Part shown: positions 36,617 to 44,195 of the stretch, in pieces | Layout: each line of letters opens with the position of its first letter | Numbering within the stretch: the stretch's first letter is position 1 | DNA from: an uncultured Dokdonia sp. | Lineage (GTDB): Bacteria; Bacteroidota; Bacteroidia; Flavobacteriales; Flavobacteriaceae | Direction of reading: 5' to 3' | DNA: 64,000 bases | Assembly: GCF_947492535.1 (NCBI RefSeq) | Contig: NZ_CANLNH010000012.1 | Location: 62,001-126,000, forward strand | The notes under the pieces: model-generated | Database searches by the model: none | What the model saw: the letters and a program-made list of their open reading frames with translations, nothing else | Told to the model about the DNA's origin: nothing | Position numbers and translations under genes: made by a program

Positions 36617-36710
36617 GCAGTTATGGTGTTAATGGTAGCATAATAGACTTCCACTCTTTAGGTCTGAGCCTGCCTGCCGGCATAGGCAGGTTCGAATCTC
36701 AGTAACTGCT
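36617..36710 (+). tRNA. tRNA-Gly(TCC) interrupted in the T loop
   Basis: Acceptor GCAGTTA/TAACTGC, anticodon loop CTTCCAC (TCC), T-stem CTGAG/CTCAG. A 22-nt GC-rich palindrome (36669-36690), identical to the one in tRNA-Lys, sits between CTGAG and TTCGAAT. Otherwise a normal tRNA. Confidence 0.85.
36669..36690. repeat. GC-rich palindrome inside tRNA-Gly
   Basis: Identical 22-nt copy of 36013-36034 at the same tRNA position. Confidence 0.85.
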
Positions 36711-36729
36711 CTTAAAAAAATAATAATAT

Positions 36730-36802
36730 AGTATCGTAGCACAACGGCTAGTGCACCCGACTGTCTCTCGGAAGGTTGTGGGTTCAAATCCCATCGGTAC
36801 TG
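36730..36802 (+). tRNA. tRNA-Asp(GTC)
   Basis: Acceptor AGTATCG/CGGTACT, anticodon loop CTGTCTC (GTC), T arm TGTGG-GTTCAAATC-CCAT. One mismatch in the anticodon stem. Confidence 0.85.
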
Positions 36803-36900
36803 CATCATATAAAGTCTAGAAAGGACTTCTATCTGGGGTTTGTAATCGCAATATACAAGCTCTAGATACCAAACACAGTATTTATACAAGTACTGTATTT

Positions 36901-36973
36901 CTGGGAGGATAACGACGGTTAGTTTACCCGCCTTGGACGCGGGAGGTTGCAGGTTCGAATCCTGCCTCTCAGA
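36901..36973 (+). tRNA. tRNA-Pro(TGG)
   Basis: Acceptor CTGGGAG/CTCTCAG, anticodon arm CCCGC-CTTGGAC-GCGGG (TGG), T arm GCAGG-TTCGAAT-CCTGC. Preceded by a spacer with ACAGTA/TACTGT pairing. Confidence 0.88.
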
Positions 36974-37066
36974 CGAAAGAATCATATCAAGTTTACTTGA
37001 ATATGATTTCCAATGAGACGTGGCAGGAAAGACAAGGTCAACCCTGCCTCTCAGACGAAAGAATCA
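36974..37066 (+). other. spacer hairpin plus duplicated tRNA-Pro 3' end
   Basis: Perfect spacer hairpin AATCATAT-CAAG...CTTG-ATATGATT, then GGCAGG-N14-CCTGCC. A 24-nt repeat of the tRNA-Pro 3' end and its flank (36961-36984) reappears at 37043-37066. The T loop is again replaced by a longer loop. Confidence 0.65.
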
Positions 37067-37093
37067 AATAAAGTATTCTTGAATGATTTTCAA

Positions 37094-37189
37094 TGAGGTA
37101 TGGCGCACGGTTAGCGCACCGTGCTGATGCCAAGGTGGTTTTGGAGCCAGTGCTGAACTTTTTTCAGTATTCGAGTCCCAATACCTCAA
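37094..37189 (+). tRNA. tRNA-Ile(GAT) interrupted in the T arm
   Basis: Acceptor TGAGGTA/TACCTCA, D arm GCGC...GCGC, anticodon loop CTGATGC (GAT; one stem mismatch). A 25-nt element (AGCC.GTGCTGAAC...TTTCAGTA, about 37145-37169) lies between T-stem TTGG and loop TTCGAGT. It is unrelated in sequence to the GC-rich palindrome but placed at the same point. Confidence 0.8.
37145..37169. repeat. GCTGAAC-type palindromic element inside tRNA-Ile
   Basis: CTGAA...TTCAG inverted ends. A near copy is in tRNA-Met, and related GTGCTGAGCTTGTCGAAGTA and GTCATTCTGAA...TTTCAGAAT elements occur in intergenic regions of this window. Confidence 0.75.
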
Positions 37190-37206
37190 CAATTATATAA
37201 CAACAA

Positions 37207-37262
37207 GAGCACACTTACGTCTGAGCGCTACCCCTATATGGTAGAAGGTTCAGACGAGTGCT
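37207..37262 (+). ncRNA. compact hairpin RNA between tRNAs
   Basis: Nested stems AGCAC/GTGCT, GTCTGA/TCAGAC and CTACC/GGTAG. No tRNA features. Possibly a processing or spacer element of the tRNA transcript. Confidence 0.45.
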
Positions 37263-37300
37263 TTATGTTACATATTATAATAATGCATTTACTATAAAAT

Positions 37301-37398
37301 TGGGGTATGACGCAATTGGCTAGTGTGCTGGTCTCATTAACCAGAGGTTTTAGAGCCTGTGCTGAACGTGTTTCAGTATTCGAGTCCTGATGCTCCAA
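37301..37398 (+). tRNA. tRNA-Met(CAT) interrupted in the T arm
   Basis: Acceptor TGGGGTA/TGCTCCA, anticodon arm CTGGT-CTCATTA-ACCAG (CAT; could also be lysidine-modified tRNA-Ile). A 25-nt element, about 90% identical to the one in tRNA-Ile, separates T-stem TTAG from TTCGAGT-CCTGA. Confidence 0.78.
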
Positions 37399-37404
37399 CA
37401 AATA

Positions 37405-37531
37405 GTTCCGTTGGTCAAATGGTGAAGACGCCACACGTTAACTCATTGATCGCAGATTTGATATATCGGATTCGTTGAATTCGTAAACTCATTTCTATGT
37501 GGAATTAGAGGTTCGATTCCCCTACGGAATA
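37405..37531 (+). tRNA. tRNA-like gene with expanded anticodon loop
   Basis: Acceptor GTTCCGT/ACGGAAT, D arm GTC...GAC and T arm AGAGG-TTCGATT-CCCCT are recognisable. The anticodon stem CCACA/TGTGG encloses about 60 nt instead of 7. The insert is bounded by two ACTCATT copies (near 37441 and 37486). Identity cannot be assigned; it may be a tRNA with an intron-like insertion or a decayed gene. Confidence 0.6.
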
Positions 37532-37540
37532 CAACAAATT

Positions 37541-37614
37541 GCAGGAATGGCGGAACCGGCATACGCACTTGATTTAGAATCAAGCTTTTGAGAGTTCGAA
37601 TCTCTCTTCCTGTA
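37541..37614 (+). tRNA. tRNA-Leu(TAG) lacking the long variable arm
   Basis: Acceptor GCAGGAA/TTCCTGT, anticodon arm CTTGA-TTTAGAA-TCAAG (TAG), T arm GAGAG-TTCGAAT-CTCTC. The variable region is only about 5 nt (CTTTT), whereas bacterial tRNA-Leu normally has a class II arm of about 12-17 nt. Its 3' end is duplicated at 37696-37715. Confidence 0.8.
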
Positions 37615-37715
37615 CTACTTATATCTGTTTTTAATAGCAATGCTATAATAAATTAAACAGAGAGATGAGAAGTTTATCCTGAGCGAAGTCGAAGGGAATC
37701 TCTCTTCCTGTACTA
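37615..37715 (+). other. spacer hairpin plus duplicated tRNA-Leu 3' end
   Basis: Spacer with TCTGTTT/AAACAGA and ATAGCA/TGCTAT pairing, then AGAGAGAT...ATCTCTCT enclosing a CCTGAGCGAAGTCGAAGG-type palindrome. The 20 nt at 37598-37617 recur at 37696-37715. Confidence 0.65.
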
Positions 37716-37756
37716 TTTTACATAGTTATATTCATAATAATCGTGTATAACTATAA

Positions 37757-37829
37757 TGCTCCGCTGGCCAAATGGAAAAGGCATCAGGTTTAAGCCCTGC
37801 GATTTCTTGGTTCGAATCCAAGGTGGAGT
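37757..37829 (+). tRNA. tRNA-Leu(TAA) lacking the long variable arm
   Basis: Acceptor GCTCCGC/GTGGAGT, anticodon loop TTTAAGC (TAA), T arm CTTGG-TTCGAAT-CCAAG. The variable region is only about 5 nt. Second Leu-anticodon gene with this class I shape. Confidence 0.78.
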
Positions 37830-38109
37830 ACAAAATCCTAATCACTTTGTGAAAAGGTGGGCTGCTTATAGTCCTTAGATAAACTTGGTAACAAGTATAA
37901 ATCTGTATGCTGACACAGTATATAGAGGCTTTTTTCTGAAAAGAAAGGAGTACACGTAAGCAAGCAACTAACATATTTTCACGAGAATTCAGGGGCGACC
38001 GCTGAGAAGACTTAGGGAAATATAGCCGACTTCAAAATAGGTTTGAGATGGAGACGTCAATAAAAACAAAGTTCGTTTTTTTGAATTTTACTGTTTAAGA
38101 ATAAATTAC
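37830..38109. other. unassigned end of the tRNA array
   Basis: Contains AGAT-ACTTG-GTAA-CAAGT-ATCT and other hairpins, but I see no tRNA or ORF. May be the trailer of the tRNA transcript. Confidence 0.4.
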
Positions 38110-40680
38110 TTATAGTTTTAAGAATTTCAAATTTTCATTATAAGTTTTACTTACAGGAATAGTTGTATTAAATACAGTAACTTCTTTCTGGCCATTCTTT
38201 TGATTTACCTTATCTATACGAACATAATAAGAACGATGTACTTTTATATATTCTATGGTATCAGGTAATTCATCATAAAAATCGTCTATTTTTTTTCGAA
38301 TGAGATATTTTTTTGACTTGGTATAGACTTCTATGTAATTTCTAGAAGATTTAAAATAGCCTATATCAGAAGATTTTACTTTGATAGATTTCCCATCATG
38401 TTTAATCGTTACGACAGTAGTCTTATTATCTTTTTTCTTAATACTATAAAGTGCTATTTTAATTACCTTTTTTAAATACTTTGCGTCAAAAATTAAAACA
38501 CGGTAAAAAAATGCTAAGTATACTAAAATGAATAAAAAAATTATGCTACTTATTAAAAACCATATAGATTTCCAAAAAGGAGGGGTTATAGTAAAAATAG
38601 TTTGTATAGTATCTCCCCATGTACCATCGTCATTTTTGACTTGAATTGAAATATCATATTTCCCAGTAGCTATATTTAAGATGTCTAATGCTTGTCTTTT
38701 GCTATACTTCCATACCGTATCTGACTTTTTTATTTTATATCTATAAAATGTTTCTTTCCCTTCTTTAAAAGAAATCGATTTATATTCTAGTCTTATCGAT
38801 TTTGTAGTGTATGGAAAAGTCAATTTTTCTGAAATATCTACTGCTTTTTCGTCTACAATGATATTATTTAATTGAAACCATTTCTTATAATTAACTGTAA
38901 GTTGATTAACTACTTTTTTAGGAATACTAAACAATCCTTCTTTAGAAGAAATCCAAATGGTATCCTTTATAACTTCTATATCATTAATTTCAGATGAAAT
39001 GAGCCCTTCATTAGTAGCTAATGTTTCAACTTCATAGGAATCATTAGCAAATAATGTAATCCGATTAAGTCCTTGGTTAGTTCCTGCCCAAATGGTGTAT
39101 TTGTCTTCTACAAATAACTCAGTACATAAATCACTTGATAATCCATTTTTTTTAGAAATAGAGATAATGGTATCTTTTTTATTAATGAGTATACCAGCAC
39201 CCATTGTAGAAATATATAAATTTTGATCTTTATAATCTACGTCAGAAATACGATAACTGAAATTGGGGTGTTGATTTTGTAAAGAATAAATACTACCATT
39301 TTCAAATTTAAATAACCCATCTAAAGTGCCAATAATAATAGTAGAATCTTTTTGTGTAACATCAAAAATACGACGAGCCATATTTACTCTTCTATATGAC
39401 TCATTTTTAAAGATAAATAAATTAGATCTTTCATAGGGTATCGTAAAAAATTTGTCATCATTAATCCCTAAAACTGTTAAAATTCCTTTTTCATTTAAAT
39501 ATTTACTATCTATTATTTTATCCTTTTGTTTATCATACTTGACATAAGCTGGGTAACTATTTATAAGCGTTGAAAATGTTGAAAAGATATCTTTTTCTTT
39601 TCTTAAAATTTTTCCATCATGTAATGAAATATATAATTGATCATTATCATCTTTAGCTAAATCAATAGGATAACTATCAAATTTGTAATAACTTATATCA
39701 GGTTGTTTTGAATAAAAAACCCCCGCATTTAAAGTGGAAATCCATAATCCATTTTCATGATCTCTAAAAATTTTAGTTACTGATTTATTTTTTAAGAAAT
39801 GATGTTGAACAACGCCTTCTAAATTGATAATTTTAACACCTCCATACTGATATCCTACCCAAAAATGATTGTTATCATATTTACCTGCCATAATAGGAGT
39901 GTCATTATTATTTTCTATAATCTCTATTTCATTAATCTGATCAAGAATGCTATCAATAATAAAAGAATTTCTTCCAAAGAAACAAACTCTTTTATTATGA
40001 TTAGGAAACTCAATAACTCTAGAAAAAACAGATTTTCCAGATTGTCTTTCTATAGTTTTACTCCAATATAACTCTTTAGATATATCTTTTTTAGTTTTAG
40101 TAACAAAACTAAAACTAGGATGTTCTTTACTAATATTAAGTTGAAGATTCTCTTTCTGGGGCTTAATCCTAAGATGACTTAATTCATTAGTAATTATTTT
40201 TGAAGGGTTTAATTTTATATATCCATTTACCTGCAAAAAATCAACTAATAATTCGTTATTTTTTAGGGTAATATTGTTTATGATAAGATTTTCTTCCCAA
40301 GAATTTTCAATAATATCTTTGTGAGAATATAAATGAAAACCATCTGTAGCATTTTTGAAATAAAAAATGCTATTACTTAATGTTGAACACCATATGGCAC
40401 CATCTTCTTGTTCAAAGAAATTATATATAACATTATCTGGAAGTCCTTCAGAAGTTGTAAAACGTTCAAAAGTAATTCCATCATACCTAGTCAATCCTCT
40501 GTCGGTAGCAAACCAAATATATCCTTTAGTATCCTGAGTAATATCATATATCTCATTACTAGAAATTCCATCTATAGCCGTAAAATTTTCAAAGTATGGA
40601 TGATCTTGAGCTAAACTAGTATAGCTACAAAAAAATACAATAAATAATACGTAATAATTGAATTTTTCAAAAAGCATCAA
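38110..40680 (-). CDS. propeller-type sensor with C-terminal LytTR domain
   Basis: An 856-aa one-component or hybrid-like sensor. A signal peptide (about 1-24) leads to two-component propeller repeats (ISSNEIYDITQDTKGYIWFATDRGLTRYDG, later TIWAGTNQGLNRI), a Y_Y_Y domain (about 640-710), one membrane segment (about 715-740) and a cytoplasmic LytTR DNA-binding domain (about 760-856, FKSSRNYIEVYTKSKKY, YIKVHRSYYVRID). There is no kinase domain, so a periplasmic signal would be passed directly to DNA. Divergent T9SS cargo genes upstream may be targets. Confidence 0.85.
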   Translation of the reverse strand: MMLFEKFNYYVLFIVFFCSYTSLAQDHPYFENFTAIDGISSNEIYDITQDTKGYIWFATDRGLTRYDGITFERFTTSEGLPDNVIYNFFEQEDGAIWCSTLSNSIFYFKNATDGFHLYSHKDIIENSWEENLIINNITLKNNELLVDFLQVNGYIKLNPSKIITNELSHLRIKPQKENLQLNISKEHPSFSFVTKTKKDISKELYWSKTIERQSGKSVFSRVIEFPNHNKRVCFFGRNSFIIDSILDQINEIEIIENNNDTPIMAGKYDNNHFWVGYQYGGVKIINLEGVVQHHFLKNKSVTKIFRDHENGLWISTLNAGVFYSKQPDISYYKFDSYPIDLAKDDNDQLYISLHDGKILRKEKDIFSTFSTLINSYPAYVKYDKQKDKIIDSKYLNEKGILTVLGINDDKFFTIPYERSNLFIFKNESYRRVNMARRIFDVTQKDSTIIIGTLDGLFKFENGSIYSLQNQHPNFSYRISDVDYKDQNLYISTMGAGILINKKDTIISISKKNGLSSDLCTELFVEDKYTIWAGTNQGLNRITLFANDSYEVETLATNEGLISSEINDIEVIKDTIWISSKEGLFSIPKKVVNQLTVNYKKWFQLNNIIVDEKAVDISEKLTFPYTTKSIRLEYKSISFKEGKETFYRYKIKKSDTVWKYSKRQALDILNIATGKYDISIQVKNDDGTWGDTIQTIFTITPPFWKSIWFLISSIIFLFILVYLAFFYRVLIFDAKYLKKVIKIALYSIKKKDNKTTVVTIKHDGKSIKVKSSDIGYFKSSRNYIEVYTKSKKYLIRKKIDDFYDELPDTIEYIKVHRSYYVRIDKVNQKNGQKEVTVFNTTIPVSKTYNENLKFLKL

Positions 40681-41004
40681 GGGGTCTTTTTCTTTTTATA
40701 GCATGCTAAATATAGAAATAACTATAAACAGTTTAATGAAATAGCATGAAATAAATTTCATTTACAAAATTTAGATCCAACATTTTAGCAGGCATATTAT
40801 CATTTATTCTGTACTAATAATTTATTGCCAGATTCATTTGTCCCAAGAATGATATGATTCGTCCCAAAAACTCGTTACCAATTGTATGGATTAACAAGCC
40901 TGTACTTCTCTTATATCAATTTATGACATTATTCTGGGATTAATCAAAATAGTCGATACTCAAAGATAATTTTGAATAAATAATTATTAAAATTCAAAAC
41001 AAGA

Positions 41005-41901
41005 ATGAACAAAATACTACTTATCCTTTTATTCCTATTTATTAATTACACATGTATACATTCTCAGAGTATTATATTAAGTCATAGTGTTGATAATGAT
41101 ACAGGCACCGTTTTAGCTACAGCTTGTTTTCAAGATTTAGATGGAGATAATGAAAATGACACAATTCTTGAAAACTCTTGGTGGAGGTCTTACACACCAT
41201 CTGCTCCTGAGTTTGGAATTTCAGGACAATTTATGATTACCGGCGTTCAATTTGTTAGTATATCTTCATCAACTAGTGAAGTAAATAGTACAGCCACTAT
41301 AAGGCTTCATATTAGTGATGGCCCATTTCCAAATGGTAGTCTTACTGAAATTGCCTCTGAAAGTATAGTCTTAGATCCATCTAATGTTTTTGACCTTATA
41401 AATGTAAATTTAGCTACTACTACTCCAATTATAGTTTCTGCAGATCAGGAAATAGTCATACAATTTGAAATAGCATCGCAAGATCTTGTAGATTTTGCAG
41501 AAAACGGAATTGGAGCAAATAGTTTTGGACAAACAGCTCCTTCATATCTTACTACAGCAGCAGAGCCATGCGGAATTACAGACCTTGCAGATTTAGGATT
41601 TCCAGATGTGCATTATGTATTAAACTTAGTTGGTGAGGAAGTATTAAGTATAGATGAGAATACGATTGAAGGTACTATTTCCATATATCCAAATCCAGTA
41701 CAAGATATATTAACTATTACTGCGCAAAGAGGTATTCAAAATATATCATTAATAAACTTAGAAGGTCAAGTTGTATTAAGGAAAGAGATAAATAATGAGA
41801 AAAACTCACAAATAGATTTTTCTGAAATATCCAGAGGGGTACATATAATAGAAATTGTTTCTAATGGGCAAAAAGGAATTTATAAAATTATTAAAGAATA
41901 A
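41005..41901 (+). CDS. T9SS-secreted protein, first of a tandem pair
   Basis: A 298-aa protein with a signal peptide (about 1-20) and a type A C-terminal sorting domain (SIYPNPVQDILTI ... GIYKIIKE). The middle part is beta-rich and Asp/Thr-rich, with a conserved NSWWRSYTPSAPEFGIS segment shared with the next gene. It has 6 nt to the next gene start. Exact function unknown; secreted or surface location is well supported. Confidence 0.82.
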   Translation: MNKILLILLFLFINYTCIHSQSIILSHSVDNDTGTVLATACFQDLDGDNENDTILENSWWRSYTPSAPEFGISGQFMITGVQFVSISSSTSEVNSTATIRLHISDGPFPNGSLTEIASESIVLDPSNVFDLINVNLATTTPIIVSADQEIVIQFEIASQDLVDFAENGIGANSFGQTAPSYLTTAAEPCGITDLADLGFPDVHYVLNLVGEEVLSIDENTIEGTISIYPNPVQDILTITAQRGIQNISLINLEGQVVLRKEINNEKNSQIDFSEISRGVHIIEIVSNGQKGIYKIIKE

Positions 41902-41907
41902 ATAACA

Positions 41908-42798
41908 ATGAAAAAAATAATATTAATTCTTGCATTTTTTAATTTTATAAATTTTAATGCCCAAACATTAGTATTAAGTCATAGCATAGATGATACAACC
42001 CTTACTGATTTTGCAGTTGTGTGTAGAACTGATGAAGACGGAGATGGTACTTTAGACACCGTAGCAGAAAACTCATGGTGGAGGTCATATACTCCCTCAG
42101 CTCCAGAATTTGGAATATCAAATCAATTTTTGATATCAGGTATTCAATTTATTAGTCTTAGTGCTACGAATACTACAGAGAATACCGATGCTACAGTTAG
42201 ATTACATACAACTGATAATCCATTCCCTACCGGTAATTTAACAGAGATTGCATCAGAATCTATAACATTAACCCCAGATACTTCTACATTTTTATTACAA
42301 GTTAATTTTTCTACACCAATTTTAGTAGATGCAGATCAAGAAATAGCTATACAATTTGAAATCACTAATACTGATGTTGTAGATTTTGTACAGAATGGAA
42401 TAGGGGCTAATAATCTAGGACAAACAGCACCTTCCTACCTTTCTAGTGCACCATGTGGTATTTTTGATATTACAGACTTTAATGATATTGGAGATGGTTT
42501 TCCAGATAATAATATTGTATTAAACTTAGTTGGTGAGGAAGTATTAAGTGTAGATGAGAATACGATTGAAGATATTATTTCTCTATATCCAAATCCAGTA
42601 CAAGATATATTAACTATTGAAACACAAGTAGAAATTCAAAAAATATCTTTATTTAACTTGAATGGACAAGTTGTTTATAATCAAAAGGAAGGAAATATAA
42701 ATCGACAAATTGATATTTCTGAATTGTCAAAAGGTGTTTATTTATTACAAATCATTTCTAATCGACAAAAAAGAATTTACAAGGTTATTAAAAAGTAA
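41908..42798 (+). CDS. T9SS-secreted protein, second of a tandem pair
   Basis: A 296-aa paralogue of the preceding protein, similar over its full length (NSWWRSYTPSAPEFGIS, GEEVLS.DENTIE, YPNPVQDILTI). Nucleotide identity is particularly high around the GTTGGTGAGGAAGTATTAAG block, which suggests gene conversion or recent duplication. It carries a signal peptide and type A sorting domain. Confidence 0.82.
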   Translation: MKKIILILAFFNFINFNAQTLVLSHSIDDTTLTDFAVVCRTDEDGDGTLDTVAENSWWRSYTPSAPEFGISNQFLISGIQFISLSATNTTENTDATVRLHTTDNPFPTGNLTEIASESITLTPDTSTFLLQVNFSTPILVDADQEIAIQFEITNTDVVDFVQNGIGANNLGQTAPSYLSSAPCGIFDITDFNDIGDGFPDNNIVLNLVGEEVLSVDENTIEDIISLYPNPVQDILTIETQVEIQKISLFNLNGQVVYNQKEGNINRQIDISELSKGVYLLQIISNRQKRIYKVIKK

Positions 42799-42927
42799 AT
42801 TAGAATTATAAAGTTACAAGGTGAATATGCCAAAAATGATAGTTAAAACTTTAAAAAAAACAGGTAAAACCCTTGATTGCCTGACTTAAATGTTCAAGGG
42901 GTTATTCATATTAAACTATAAAATATT

Positions 42928-43158
42928 ATGTTAAAAAAAATTTTAAATGTAAAAGGGGTTGAAAGATTAAGTACTAAAGAGCAACAGCTCATAAGTGGTG
43001 GTGGATTTCTAACATTTTGTTCGTCAGATGATGATTGTAGAGTACCAGGTTTTCCAAACTGCCGCTCGGCTTGTCTTACTAATATTAACGGACAAAACCT
43101 ATGTGTTTTTGAAGTGAGTACTTGCTCTGATAATGGAGGAGGTGTTGGTATAGGGTAG
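42928..43158 (+). CDS. GG-leader peptide (bacteriocin-like precursor)
   Basis: A 76-aa precursor with leader MLKKILNVKGVERLSTKEQQLISGG, closely related to that at 31495, and a 50-residue core with six Cys (FCSSDDDCRVPGF, NCRSACLTN, CVFEVSTC). The spacing suggests disulfides. A terminator follows. Confidence 0.75.
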   Translation: MLKKILNVKGVERLSTKEQQLISGGGFLTFCSSDDDCRVPGFPNCRSACLTNINGQNLCVFEVSTCSDNGGGVGIG

Positions 43159-43217
43159 TCTATTTATATAGATTATTCTTTATTCTATTAATAAGTTATT
43201 AAAAGAAAATTTATTTT

Positions 43218-43252
43218 AAACGGAATTGACTTTACAGTTACTTCCGTTTTTT
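43218..43252 (+). terminator. intrinsic terminator
   Basis: AAACGGAA / TTCCGTTT with six T, downstream of the GG-leader peptide gene. Confidence 0.8.
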
Positions 43253-43334
43253 GTCATAATACTAAATCTATATCTTCTTTAAAAAAGTTCGATATATCTC
43301 ACTTTATATATATTATTTTACATCTATATTTCTA

Positions 43335-43597
43335 TGGTAAACATTCTCGCAGGCCGCTCGTAAAGGAGACGCCTGTTAATGGTGGGGGAGCCAACCCCTG
43401 TAGTTGCAAAGTGCGGATATTACAAAGCCGCTATGCAAGCCTAGTCTAAGTTGCCGAACAGTTACAATGTAATCAGGCATCGGGTATGTACGTGCTTCCT
43501 CAATGCGAAGAGGAAAAACGTGGAAAACAAGAGAAAGCATTGCTATAATCCTTGGAAAGCATATTCAAAACGACAGTATTCTCAAATCGTTTTTATT
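43335..43597 (+). ncRNA. unidentified structured RNA
   Basis: GC-rich for this window and full of local pairing: GCAGGC/GCCTGT, GGGG-AGCCAA-CCCC, TTGCA-AAGT-GCGG...CCGC-TA-TGCAA, TGCC...GTTAC/GTAAT...GGCA, and TTCCTC/GAGGAA. It ends in a weak terminator AAAACGA/TCGTTTT (43568-43592). There is no T arm or ORF. It lies upstream of three tRNAs and the RNA ligase gene. I cannot match it to a known class. Confidence 0.55.
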
Positions 43598-43655
43598 AGT
43601 AAAACACTATTTTGAAAAATTGCAAAGCAAGGTATTCAAGATAGATAGTTGAACT

Positions 43656-43678
43656 AATCCCGCTTTTTCAGCGGGATC
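43656..43678. repeat. ATCCCGCT palindrome, inverted composite copy
   Basis: AATCCCGCT-TTTTC-AGCGGGATC; with its left flank it matches 13469-13550 in inverted orientation. Confidence 0.6.
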
Positions 43679-43822
43679 TTTAGTTTAATAAGCGTAATAC
43701 CACATACGTTCGTTAGCCTAACAAAACTTTAGTTGGGGCGTACGCTACGAATCTCGCATAGAATATTTGGGTATAGGTTCCCTTTTAATTTCTTGATCTC
43801 TATGTAACGTGGCGTACCATTT

Positions 43823-43894
43823 AGATCTATGGTGTAATGGATAGCACACAAGGCTACGAACCTTGAGGTAAGGGTTCAACTCCTTTTAGATCTG
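43823..43894 (+). tRNA. tRNA-Arg(ACG)
   Basis: Acceptor AGATCTA/TAGATCT, anticodon arm CAAGG-CTACGAA-CCTTG (ACG), T arm AAGGG-TTCAACT-CCTTT. Confidence 0.87.
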
Positions 43895-43922
43895 CAAAAT
43901 CATACCTTCTTAGGTATTGTAT

Positions 43923-43993
43923 TAACCTGTGATGTAACGGCAGCATACTAGACTTTGACTCTGGCAGTATAGGTTCGAATCCTATCAGGTTAT
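43923..43993 (+). tRNA. tRNA-Gln(TTG)
   Basis: Acceptor TAACCTG/CAGGTTA, anticodon loop CTTTGAC (TTG), T arm ATAGG-TTCGAAT-CCTAT. Confidence 0.86.
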
Positions 43994-44022
43994 CTAAAAA
44001 GCTTATTTATATGAGCAAAAAT

Positions 44023-44095
44023 GGTGTTTTTAACTTATGTGGTAAAGTGCTAGACTGTGAATCTAGATAACAGGGTTCGAATCCCGAAAACACCC
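44023..44095 (+). tRNA. tRNA-His(GTG)
   Basis: Acceptor GGTGTTT/AAACACC, anticodon arm CTAGA-CTGTGAA-TCTAG (GTG). The T-stem pairs only GGG/CCC cleanly, so the gene may be slightly degenerate. It lies 100 bp upstream of the RNA ligase gene. Confidence 0.82.
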
Positions 44096-44195
44096 CTAAA
44101 GATATCTTTTGAGTAATTAAACAATACAAAGATCATCACTGACGTGCAGTCATTAATTGCATTATTTCTATTGTTTAACATTTAAAAAAATACTC

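Noticed and set aside
36629-36985. Minus-strand ORF of 118 codons over the tRNA array
   Set aside because: It spans tRNA-Gly, Asp and Pro in antisense. Several similar ORFs in the array (36400-37974) are by-products of tRNA sequences.
35960-37829. Phage or integrative element tRNA cluster
   Set aside because: No integrase, phage structural genes or element boundaries are visible. The duplicated tRNA ends are only 85-100 bp apart.
40681-41004. Regulatory site between the sensor and T9SS genes
   Set aside because: The 324-bp divergent gap must contain promoters, but I could not identify a convincing element or LytTR-binding repeat by eye.
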